NCBI RefSeq assembly: GCF_051401765.1
Contig: NW_027480438.1
Coordinates: 1-64,000 of the forward strand
DNA: 64,000 bases
Direction: 5' to 3'
Source of the DNA: Calliopsis andreniformis
Lineage: Eukaryota; Arthropoda; Insecta; Hymenoptera; Andrenidae
Within the stretch, counting starts at the first letter, position 1. Each line of letters starts with the position of its first letter. The notes beneath the pieces are model-generated. The model saw only the letters and a list, made by a program, of their open reading frames with translations. It ran no database searches and was not told the DNA's origin. Below, piece by piece: positions 1 through 11,964 of the stretch. The position numbers and the translations under genes are program-made.

Positions 1-33
1 TCGTCGAACATCAATCCCCGACCCTTAGCACAC
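1..33. other. CpG-rich landmark, type alpha (also at 5048, 11965, 18004, 23051)
   Basis: TCGTCGAACA is followed by CCCCGACCCTTAGCAC. It has three CpGs in a satellite whose canonical unit has none, and it is the part most diverged from CAATCCT. About 55-75 bp downstream the copies carry a second G-containing stretch, ACCGTCAG then CCTCGTCC. The alpha type is confined to the left half. No protein-binding role can be read from sequence. Confidence 0.85.
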
Positions 34-3000
34 ATCCTCAATCCTCGTTCCTCAATCCTCAATCCTCAAACCTAAATCCTCTACCGTCAGTCCTCGTCCT
101 CAATCCTCAAACCTCAATCCTCCATCCTCAATCTTCAATCCTCAATCCTCAATCCTCAATCCTCAATCCTCAATCCTCAATCCTCAGGCATCAATACTCA
201 ATCTACAATATTCAATCCTCAGTCCTTAATCCTCAATCCACAATCCTCAACCTTCAATACTCAATACTCAATCTTCAATCCTCAATCCTCAATCCTCAAT
301 CCTCAATCCTCAATCCTCAATCCTCAGGCATCAATACTCAATCTTCAATGCTCAATCCTCAATCCTCAATCCTCAATCCTCATTCCCCAACCCTCAATCC
401 TCATTCCTCAAACCTCAACCCTCAACCCTCAGTCCTCATACTCAATTCTCAATTCTCAATCCTCAATCCTCAATCCTCAATCTTCAATCCTCAATAATCA
501 GTCTCCAATCCTCAATCCTCAATTCTCGATCCTCAATCCTCAGGCATCAATACTCAATCTTCAATACTCAACCCTCAATCCTCACTCCTCAATCCTCAAT
601 CCTCAAACCTCAATCCTCAATCCTCAATATTCAATCATCAATACTCAATCTTCAATCCGCAATCCTCAATTCTCAATCCTCAACCCTCAATCCTCATTCC
701 TCAAACCTCAATCCTCAACCCTCAGTCCTCATACTCAATTCTCAATTCTCAATCCTCAATCGTCAATCCTCAATCTTCAATCCTCAATAATCAATCTCCG
801 ATCCTAGATCCTCAATCCCCAATCTTCAATCGTTAATCCTCAATATTCAATCCTCAATCCCCAGTCATCAATCTTCAATCCTCAATGCTCAATCCTCAAT
901 CCTCAATCCTCAATCCTCAGTCCTCAATCCCCAATCCTCAATCCTCTAACCTCAATCCTCAACCGTCAGTCCTCGTCCTCAATCCTCAAACCTCAATCCT
1001 CAATCCTCAGTATTCAATCGACAATACTCAATCATCAATCCTCAATCCTCAAACCTCAATCCTAAATCCTCATTCTTCAATCCTAAATACCCAATCCTCA
1101 ATCTTCAATCCTCAATCCTCAATCCTCAATTCTCAATCCTCAATCCTTAATTACCAGACCTCAAACATCAATATTCAACCCTCAGCCCTCGTCCTCAATC
1201 CACAACCCTCAATCCTCAGTCCTCAATATTCAATCATCAATATTCAATCTTCAATCCTCAATCCTGAATCCTCAATCCACGATCCTCAATCCTCAATTTT
1301 CAATCCTGAATCCTCAATCCTCAATACTCAATCCTCAATCTTCAATCCTCAATACCCAATCTTCAATCCTCAATCCTCAATCCTCAATCCTCAATCCTCA
1401 ATCTTCAATCCTCAACACTAATCTTCAATCCTCAATCCCCAATCCTCAATCCTCAATCCTCATTCTTCAATCCTCAATACCCAATCCTCAATCTTCAATC
1501 CTCAATCCTCAATCCTCAATCCTAATTCCTCAATCCTCATTCTTCAATCCTCAATACCCAATCCTCAATTTCAATCCTCAATCCTCAATCCTCATTTCTC
1601 AATCCTCAATCTTCAACCCTCAGCCCTCATACTCCATCCTCAGTACTCAATCCTCCATCCTCAATCTTCAATCCTCAATACTCAATCTTCGATCCTCATT
1701 CCTCAATCCTCAATCCTCAATCCTCAATTTTCAATCGCCAATACTCAATCTGCAATCCCCAATACTCAAACCTCAATCCTCAATCCTCATTACTCAATCC
1801 TCAATACCCAATCCTCAATCCTCAATCCTCAATCCTCAATCCTCAATATTCAATCATCAATACTCAATCTTGAATACTCAATCTTCAATCCTCAATACTC
1901 AACCTTCAATCCTCAATCCTCAATCCTCAATCCTCAATCCTCAATCCTCAGGCATCAATACTCAATCTACAATATTCAATCCACAATCCTCAATCCTCAA
2001 TCCTCAGGCATCAAAACTCAATCTACAATATTCAATCCACAATCCTTAATCCTCAATCCACAATCCTCAACCTTCAATACTCAATACTCAATCTTCAATC
2101 CTCAATCCTCAATCCTCAATCCTCAATCCTCAATCCTCAATCCTCAATATTCAATCCTCAATACTCAATCTTCAATCATCAATCCTCAATCCTCAATTCT
2201 CAGTCGTCAATCCTCAGTCATCAATCCTCAATCTTCAATACTCAATCGTCAATCCTTAGTCCTCAATCCTCAATCCTCGATCCTCGTTCCTCAAACCTCA
2301 ATCCTCAACCCTCAGTCTTCATCCTCAATCCTCAAACCTCAATCCTCAACCCTCAATATTCAATCATCAATACTCAATCCTCAAACCTCAATCCTCAATC
2401 CTCATTCTTCAATACTAAACACCCAATCCTCAATCCTCAATCCTCAATCCTCAATCCTCAATCCTCAATCTTCAACCCTGAATCCTCAATCCTCAATACT
2501 CAATCCTCAATCTTCAATCCTCAATACTCAATCTTCAATCCTCAATCCTCAATCCTCAATCCTCAATATTCAATCATCAATACTCAATCTTCAATCCTCA
2601 ATCCTCAATCCTCAATTCTCAATCCTCAATCCTCAATCCTCAATCCTTAATCCTCAATCCTCAATCCTCAATCCTCAATCCTCAATCCTCAATCCTCAAT
2701 CCCCAATCCGCAATATTCAATCCTCAATACTCAATCTTCAATCATCAATCCTCAATCCTCAATTCTCAGTCGTCAATCCTCAGTCATCAATCCTCAATCT
2801 TCAATACTCAATCGTCAATCCTTAGTCCTCAATCCTCAATCCTCAATCATCGTTCCTCAAACCTCAATCCTCAACCCTCAGTCTTCATCCTCAATCCTCA
2901 AACCTCAATCCTCAATCCTCAATATTCAATCATCAATACTCAATCTTCAATCCTCAATCCTCAAACCTCAATCCTCAATCCTCATTCTTCAATCCTCAAC

Positions 3001-5047
3001 ACTCAATCTTCAATCCTCAATCCTCAATCCTCAATCCTCAATCCTCATTCTTCAATCCTCAATACCCAATCCTCAATGTTCAATCCTCAATCCTCAATCC
3101 TCAATCCTAATACCTCAATCCTGATTCTTCAGTCCTCAATACCCAATCCTCAATTTCAATGCTCAATCCTCAATCCTCATTTCTCAATCCTCAATCCTCA
3201 ACCCTTAGCCCTCATCCTCCATCCTCAGTACTCAATGCTCTATCCTCAATCTTCAATCCTCAATACTCAATCCTCAATCCTCATTCCTCAAATCCTCAAT
3301 CCTCAATCCTCAATCTTCAATGCTCAATACTCAATCTGCAATCCTCAATCCTCAAACCTCAATCCTCAATCCTCATTCCTCAATCCTCAATACCCAATCC
3401 TCAATCCTCAATTCTCAATCCTCAATCCTCAATCCTCAATCCTCAATCCTCAGGCATCAATACTCAATCTACAATGTTCAATCCTCAATCCTCTAACCTC
3501 AATCCTCAACCGTCAGTCCTCGTCCTCAATCCTCAAACCTCAATCCTCAATCCTCAGTATTCAATCGACAATACTCAATCATCAATCCTCAATCCTCAAT
3601 CCTCAATCCTCAATCCTCAATCTTCAATCCTCAACACTAATCTTCAATCCTCAATCCCCAATCCTCAATCCTCAATCCTCATTCTTCAATCCTCAATACC
3701 CAATCCTCAATCTTCAATCCTCAATCCTCAATCCTCAATCCTAATTCCTCAATCCTCATTCTTCAATCCTCAATACCCAATCCTCAATTTCAATCCTCAA
3801 TCCTCAATCCTCATTTCTCAATTCTCAATCTTCAACCCTCAGCCCTCATACTCCATCCTCAGTACTCAATCCTCCATCCTCAATCTTCAATCCTCAATAC
3901 TCAATCTTCGATCCTCATTCCTCAATCCTCAATCCTCAATCCTCAACCATCAATCCTCATTCCTCAAACCTCAATCCTCAACCCTCAGTCCTCATCCTCA
4001 ATTCTCAATTCTCAATCCTCAATCGTCAATCCTCAATCTTCAATCCTCAATAATCAATCTCCGATCCTAGATCCTCAATCCCCAATCTTCAATCGTTAAT
4101 CCTCAATAATCAATCCTCAATCCCCAGTCATCAATCTTCAATCCTCAATGCTCAATCCTCAATCCTCAATCCTCAATCCTCAGTCCTCAATCCCCAATCC
4201 TCAATCCTCTAACCTCAATCCTCAACCGTCAGTCCTCGTCCTCAATCCTCAAACCTCAATCCTCAATCCTCAATATTCAATCGACAATACTCAATCATCA
4301 ATCCTCAATCCTCAAACCTCAAACCTCAATCCTCAATCCTCATTCTTCAATCCTAAATACCCAATCCTCAATCTTCAATCCTCAATCCTCAATCCTCAAT
4401 TCTCAATCCTCAATCCTTAATCCTCAGACCTCAAACATCAATATTCAACCCTCAGTCCTCGTCCTCAATCCACAACCCTCAATCCTCAGTCCTCAATATC
4501 CAATCATAAATATTCAATCTTCAATCCACAATCCTCAATCCTCAATCCTCAATCCTCAATCTTCAGTCTTCAACCCTGAATCCTCAATACTCAATCCTCA
4601 ATCTTCAATCCTCAATACTCAATCTTCAATCCTCAATCCTCAATCGTCAATCCTCAATCCTCAATTTTCAATCCTCAACAATCAATCTTCAATCCTCAAT
4701 CCTCAATCCTCAATCCCCAATCCTCATTCTTCAATCCTCAATACCCAATCCTCAATCTTCAGTCCTCAATCCTCAATCCTCAATCCTAATTCCTCAATCC
4801 TCATTCTTCAATCCTCAATACCCAATCCTCAATTTCTATCCTCAATCCTCAATCCTCATTTCTCAATCCTCAACCCTCAACCCTCAGCCCTCATCCTCCA
4901 TCCTCAGTACTCAATCCTCTATCCTCAATCTTCAATCCTCAATACTCAATCTTCAATCCTCATTCCTCAATCCTCAATCCTCAATCCTCAATCTTCAATC
5001 CTCAAACATCAATCGTCAATTCTCAATCCTCAATCCTCAGTCCTCAG
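1..5047. repeat. HOR block 1 (5047 bp, alpha landmark)
   Basis: This block runs from the landmark at 1 to the base before the next. 5047 is exactly 721 heptamers. The left part carries variants shared with block 3: CACACATCC after the landmark, TTAATTACCAG near 1147 and TTTTCAATCGCC near 1728. The right part, from about 3.07 kb, matches block 4 at an offset of 18003, including the 8-mer CAAATCCT near 3290. The window happens to start exactly on the landmark. The open frames at 885-1421, 3076-3744 and 3159-4070 are heptamer artefacts. Confidence 0.85.
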
Positions 5048-8000
5048 TCGTCGAACATCAATCCCCGACCCTTAGCACTCATCCTCAATCCTCGTTCCTC
5101 AATCCTCAATCCTCAAACCTAAATCCTCTACCGTCAGTCCTCGTCCTCAATCCTCAAACCTCAATCCTCCATCCTCAATCTTCAATCCTCAATCCTCAAT
5201 CCTCAATCCTCAATCCTCAATCCTCAATCCTCAGGCATCAATACTCAATCTACAATATTCAATCCTCAGTCCTTAATCCTCAATCCACAATCCTCAACCT
5301 TCAATACTCAATACTGAATCTTCAATCCTCAATCCTCAATCCTCAATCCTCAATCCTCAATCCTCAATCCTCAGGCATCAATACTCAATCTTCAATGCTC
5401 AATCCTCAATCCTCAATCCTCAATCCTCATTCCCCAACCCTCAATCCTCATTCCTCAAACCTCAACCCTCAACCCTCAGTCCTCATACTCAATTCTCAAT
5501 TCTCAATCCTCAATCCTCAATCCTCAATCTTCAATCCTCAGTAATCAGTCTCCAATCCTCAATCCTCAATTCTCGATCCTCAATCCTCAGGCATCAATAC
5601 TCAATCTTCAATACTCAACCCTCAATCCTCACTCCTCAATCCTCAATCCTCAAACCTCAATCCTCAATCCTCAATATTCAATCATCAATACTCAATCTTC
5701 AATCCGCAATCCTCAATTCTCAATCCTCAACCCTCAATCCTCATTCCTCAAACCTCAATCCTCAACCCTCAGTCCTCATACTCAGTTCTCAATTCTCAAT
5801 CCTCAATCGTCAATCCTCAATCTTCAATCCTCAATAATCAATCTCCGATCCTAGATCCTCAATCCCCAATCTTCAATCGTTAATCCTCAATATTCAATCC
5901 TCAATCCCCAGTCATCAATCTTCAATCCTCAATGCTCAATCCTCAATCCTCAATCCTCAATCCTCAGTCCTCAATCCCCAATCCTCAATCCTCTAACCTC
6001 AATCCTCAACCGTCAGTCCTCGTCCTCAATCCTCAAACCTCAATCCTCAATCCTCAGTATTCAATCGACAATACTCAATCATCAATCCTCAATCCTCAAA
6101 CCTCAATCCTAAATCCTCATTCTTCAATCCTAAATACCCAATCCTCAATCTTCAATCCTCAATCCTCAATCCTCAATTCTCAATCCTCAATCCTTAATAC
6201 TCAGACCTCAAACATCAATATTCAACCCTCAGCCCTCGTCCTCAATCCACAACCCTCAATCCTCAGTCCTCAATATTCAATCATCAATATTCAATCTTCA
6301 ATCCTCAATCCTGAATCCTCAATTCACGATCCTCAATCCTCAATTTTCAATCCTGAATCCTCAATCCTCAATACTCAATCCTCAATCTTCAATCCTCAAT
6401 ACCCAATCTTCAATCCTCAATCCTCAATCCTCAATCCTCAATCCTCAATCTTCAATCCTCAACACTAATCTTCAATCCTCAATCCCCAATCCTCAATCCT
6501 CAATCCTCATTCTTCAATCCTCAATACCCAATCCTCAATCTTCAATCCTCAATCCTCAATCCTCAATCCTAATTCCTCAATCCTCATTCTTCAATCCTCA
6601 ATACCCAATCCTCAATTTCAATCCTCAATCCTCAATCCTCATTTCTCAATCCTCAATCTTCAACCCTCAGCCCTCATACTCCATCCTCAGTACTCAATCC
6701 TCCATCCTCAATCTTCAATCCTCAATACTCAATCTTCGATCCTCATTCCTCAATCCTCAATCCTCAATCCTCAATCTTCAATCGCCAATACTCAATCTGC
6801 AATCCCCAATACTCAAACCTCAATCCTCAATCCTCATTACTCAATCCTCAATACCCAATCCTCAATCCTCAATCCTCAATCCTCAATCCTCAATATTCAA
6901 TCATCAATACTCAATCTTGAATACTCAATCTTCAATCCTCAATACTCAACCTTCAATCCTCAATCCTCAATCCTCAATCCTCAATCCTCAATCCTCAGGC
7001 ATCAATACTCAATCTACAATATTCAATCCACAATCCTCAATCCTCAATCCTCAGGCATCAAAACTCAATCTACAATATTCAATCCACAATCCTTAATCCT
7101 CAATCCTCAATCCTCAACCTTCAATACTCAATACTCAATCTTCAATCCTCAATCCTCAATCCTCAATCCTCAATCCTCAATCCTCAATCCTCAATATTCA
7201 ATCCTCAATACTCAATCTTCAATCATCAATCCTCAATCCTCAATTCTCAGTCGTCAATCCTCAGTCATCAATCCTCAATCTTCAATACTCAATCGTCAAT
7301 CCTTAGTCCTCAATCCTCAATCCTCGATCCTCGTTCCTCAAACCTCAATCCTCAACCCTCAGTCTTCATCCTCAATCCTCAAACCTCAATCCTCAACCCT
7401 CAATATTCAATCATCAATACTCAATCCTCAAACCTCAATCCTCAATCCTCATTCTTCAATACTAAACACCCAATCCTCAATCCTCAATCCTCAATCCTCA
7501 ATCCTCAATCCTCAATCTTCAACCCTGAATCCTCAATCCTCAATACTCAATCCTCAATCTTCAATCCTCAATACTCAATCTTCAATCCTCAATCCTCAAT
7601 CCTCAATCCTCAATATTCAATCATCAATACTCAATCTTCAATCCTCAATCCTCAATCCTCAATTCTCAATCCTCAATCCTCAATCCTCAATCCTTAATCC
7701 TCAATCCTCAATCCTCAATCCTCAATCCTCAATCCTCAATCCTCAATCCCCAATCCGCAATATTCAATCCTCAATACTCAATCTTCAATCATCAATCCTC
7801 AATCCTCAATTCTCAGTCGTCAATCCTCAGTCATCAATCCTCAATCTTCAATACTCAATCGTCAATCCTTAGTCCTCAATCCTCAATCCTCAACCATCGT
7901 TCCTCAAACCTCAATCCTCAACCCTCAGTCTTCATCCTCAATCCTCAAACCTCAATCCTCAATCCTCAATATTCAATCATCAATACTCAATCTTCAATCC

Positions 8001-9960
8001 TCAATCCTCAAACCTCAATCCTCAATCCTCATTCTTCAATCCTCAACACTCAATCTTCAATCCTCAATCCTCAATCCTCAATCCTCAATCCTCATTCCTC
8101 AATCCTCAATACCCAATCCTCAATGTTCTATCCTCAATCCTCAATCCTCAATCCTAATACCTCAATCCTGATTCTTCAGTCCTCAATACCCAATCCTCAA
8201 TTTCAATGCTCAATCCTCAATCCTCATTTCTCAATCCTCAATCCTCAACCCTTAGCCCTCATCCTCCATCCTCAGTACTCAATGCTCTATCCTCAATCTT
8301 CAATCCTCAATACTCAATCCTCAATCCTCAATCCACAATCCTCAACCTTCAATACTCAATACTCAATCTTCAATCCTCAATCCTCAATCCTCAATCCTCA
8401 ATACTCAATCCTCAATCCTCAGGCACCAATACTCAATCTTCAATGCTCAATCCTCAATCCTCAATCCTCAATCCTCATTCCCCAACCCTCAATCCTCATT
8501 CCTCAAACCTCAACCCTCAACCCTCAGTCCTCATACTCAATTCTCAATTCTCAATCCTCAATCCTCAATCCTCAATCTTCAATCCTCAATAATCAATCTC
8601 CAATCCTCAATCCTCAATTCTCGATCCTCAATCCTCAGGCATCAATACTCAATCTTCAATACTCAACCCTCAATCCTCACTCCGCAATCCTCAATCCACA
8701 AACCTCAATCCTCAATCCTCAATATTCAATCATCAATACTCAATCTTCAATCCGCAATCCTCAATCCTCAATCCTCAACCCTCAATCCTCATTCCTCAAA
8801 CCTCAATCCTCAACCCTCAGTCCTCATACTCAATTCTCAATTCTCAATCCTCAATTCTCAATCCTCAATCTTCAGTCCTCAATAATCAATCTCCAATTCT
8901 AGATCCTCAATCCCCAATCTTCAATCCTTAATCCTCAATCTTCAATCCCCAATCCCCAGTACTCAATCTTCAATCCTCAATGCTCAATCCTCAATCCTCA
9001 ATCCTCAGTCCTCAGACCTCAATCTTCAATCCTCAAACCTCAATCCTCAACCGTCAGTCCTCATTCTCCAACCTCAATCCTCAATCCTCAATCCTCAATC
9101 TTCAATCCCCAATACGCAATCTTCAATCCTCAATCCTCAATACTCAATCCTCAATCCTCAAGCCTCAGGCATCAATACTCAATCTTCAATACTCAATCCT
9201 CAATCCTCAATCTTCAATCCTCAATAATCAATCTCCGATCCTAGGTCCTCAATCCCCAACCTTCAATCGTTAATCCTCAATCTTCAATCCTCAATCCCCA
9301 GTCATCAATCTTCAATCCTCAATGCTCAATCCTCAACCCTCAATCCTCAGTCCTCAATCCCCAATCCTTAATCCTCAAACCTCAATCCTCAACCGTCAGT
9401 CCTCGTCCTCAATCCTCAAACCTCAATCATCAATCCTCAATATTCAATCATCAATACTCAATCTTCAATCCTCAATCCTCAAACCTCAATCCTCAATCCT
9501 CATTCTTCAATCCTAAATACCCAATCCTCAATTTCCAATCCTCAATCCTCAATCCTCAATTCTCAATCCTCAATCCTTAATCCTCAGACCTCAAACATCA
9601 ATATTCAACCCTCAGTCCTCGTCCTCAATCCACAACCCTCAATCCTCAGTCCTCAATATTCAATCATCAATATTCAATCTTCAATCCTCAATCCTCAATC
9701 CTCAATCCTCAATCCTCAATCCTCAATTTTCAACCCTGAATCCTCAATCCTCAATACTCAATCCTCTATCTTCAATCCTCAATACTCAATCTTCAATCCT
9801 TAATCCTCAATCTGCAATCCCGAATCCCCAGTACTCAATCTTCAATCCTCAATGCTCAATCCTCAATCCTCAATCCTCAGTCCTCAGTCCTCAATCTTCA
9901 ATCCTCAAACCTCAATCCTCAACCGTCAGTCCTCATTCTCCATCCTCAATCCTCAATCCT

Positions 9961-11572
9961 CAATCCTCAATCCTCAATCCTCAACCATCAATCCTCATTC
10001 CTCAAACCTCAATCCTCAACCCTCAGTCCTCATCCTCAATTCTCAATTCTCAATCCTCAATCGTCAATCCTCAATCTTCAATCCTCAATAACCAATCTCC
10101 GATCCTAGATCCTCAATCCCCAATCTTCAATCGTTAATCCTCAATAATCAATCCTCAATCCCCAGTCATCAATCTTCAATCCTCAATGCTCAATCCTCAA
10201 TCCTCAATCCTCAATCCTCAGTCCTCAATCCCCAATCCTCAATCCTCTAACCTCAATCCTCAACCGTCAGTCCTCGTCCTCAATCCTCAAACCTCAATCC
10301 TCAATCCTCAATATTCAATCGACAATACTCAATCATCAATCCTCAATCCTCAAACCTCAAACCTCAATCCTCAATCCTCATTCTTCAATCCTAAATACCC
10401 AATCCTCAATCTTCAATCCTCAATCCTCAATCCTCAATTCTCAATCCTCAATCCTTAATCCTCAGACCTCAAACATCAATTTTCAACCCTCAGTCCTCGT
10501 CCTCAATCCACAACCCTCAATCCTCAGTCCTCAATATCCAATCATAAATATTCAATCTTCAATCCACAATCCTCAATCCTCAATCCTCAATCCTCAATCT
10601 TCAGTCTTCAACCCTGAATCCTCAATACTCAATCCTCAATCTTCAATCCTCAATACTCAATCTTCAATCCTCAATCCTCAATCGTCAATCCTCAGTCCTC
10701 AATATCCAATCATAAATATTCAATCTTCAATCCACAATCCTCAATCCTCAATCCTCAATCCTCAATCTTCAGTCTTCAACCCTGAATCCTCAATACTCAA
10801 TCCTCAATCCTCATTCCTCAATCCTCAATCCTCAATCCTCAATCCTCAATCCTCAATCCTCAACCATCAGTCCTCATTCCTCAAACCTCAATCCTCAACC
10901 CTCAGTCCTCATCCTCAATTCTCAATTCTCAATCCTCAATCGTCAATCCTCAATCTTCAATCCTCAATAATCAATCTCCGATCCTAGATCCTCAATCCCC
11001 AATCTTCAATCGTTAATCCTCAATAATCAATCCTCAATCCCCAGTCATCAATCTTCAATCCTCAATGCTCAATCCTCAATCCTCAATCCTCAATCCTCAG
11101 TCCTCAATCCCCAATCCTCAATCCTCTAACCTCAATCCTCAACCGTCAGTCCTCGTCCTCAATCCTCAAACCTCAATCCTCAATCCTCAATATTCAATCG
11201 ACAATACTCAATCATCAATCCTCAATCCTCAAACCTCAAACCTCAATCCTCAATCCTCATTCTTCAATCCTAAATACCCAATCCTCAATCTTCAATTCTC
11301 AATCCTCAATCCTCAATTCTCAATCCTCAATCCTTAATCCTCAGACCTCAAACATCAATTTTCAACCCTCAGTCCTCGTCCTCAATCCACAACCCTCAAT
11401 CCTCAGTCCTCAATATCCAATCATAAATATTCAATCTTCAATCCACAATCCTCAATCCTCAATCCTCAATCCTCAATCTTCAGTCTTCAACCCTGAATCC
11501 TCAATACTCAATCCTCAATCTTCAATCCTCAATACTCAATCTTCAATCCTCAATCCTCAATCGTCAATCCTC
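9961..11572. repeat. 879-bp tandem duplication inside block 2
   Basis: About 9961-10693 is repeated at about 10840-11572. The CAACCATCA marker sits at 9982 and 10861, and the ATG-starting variant at 10186 and 11065. Block 3 has a single copy (17104), which explains the length difference between blocks 2 and 3. Edges are approximate. Confidence 0.85.
10531..10804. repeat. Nested 168-bp duplication
   Basis: The TCAATATCCAATCATAAATA marker at 10531 recurs at 10699, 168 bp (24 heptamers) later, with the following 100 bp or so also repeated. It lies at the seam of the 879-bp duplication. Confidence 0.75.
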
Positions 11573-11964
11573 AATCCTCAATTTTCAATCCTCAACACTC
11601 AATCTTCAATCCTCAATCCTCAATCCTCAATCCCCAATCCTCATTCTTCAATCCTCAATACCCAATCCTCAATCTTCAGTCCTCAATCCTCAATCCTCAA
11701 TCCTAATTCCTCAATCCTCATTCTTCAATCCTCAATACCCAATCCTCAATTTCTATCCTCAATCCTCAATCCTCATTTCTCAATCCTCAACCCTCAACCC
11801 TCAGCCCTCATCCTCCATCCTCAGTACTCAATCCTCTATCCTCAATCTTCAATCCTCAATACTCAATCTTCAATCCTCATTCCTCAATCCTCAATCCTCA
11901 ATCCTCAATCTTCAATCCTCAAACATCAATCGTCAATTCTCAATCCTCAATCCTCAGTCCTCAG

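Larger units (their letters stand above)
5048..11964. repeat. HOR block 2 (6917 bp, alpha landmark)
   Basis: The left part shares private variants with block 5 at an offset of 18003: CAATACTGAATC near 5310, CAGTAATCAGTC near 5538 and CATACTCAGTTC near 5776. The right part, from about 8.3 kb, follows block 3 at an offset of 6917 and lacks the CAAATCCT 8-mer, having instead a run into CAATCCACAATCC. It is 878 bp longer than block 3. An 879-bp internal duplication, less a 1-bp insertion in block 3 near 16556, accounts for this. Confidence 0.85.

Noticed and set aside
1..33. Landmark as a transposon end, att site or promoter
   Set aside because: There are no inverted repeats, target-site duplication, integrase gene or recognisable promoter elements. 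Its flanks are ordinary satellite on both sides, and its copies fit block duplication.
885..1421. Family of 178-codon open frames recurring at 885, 5932, 12849, 18888 and 23935
   Set aside because: The recurrence looks like a gene family but follows from HOR block copying. Substitutions between copies do not avoid amino-acid change, and the frames begin at a variant ATG.
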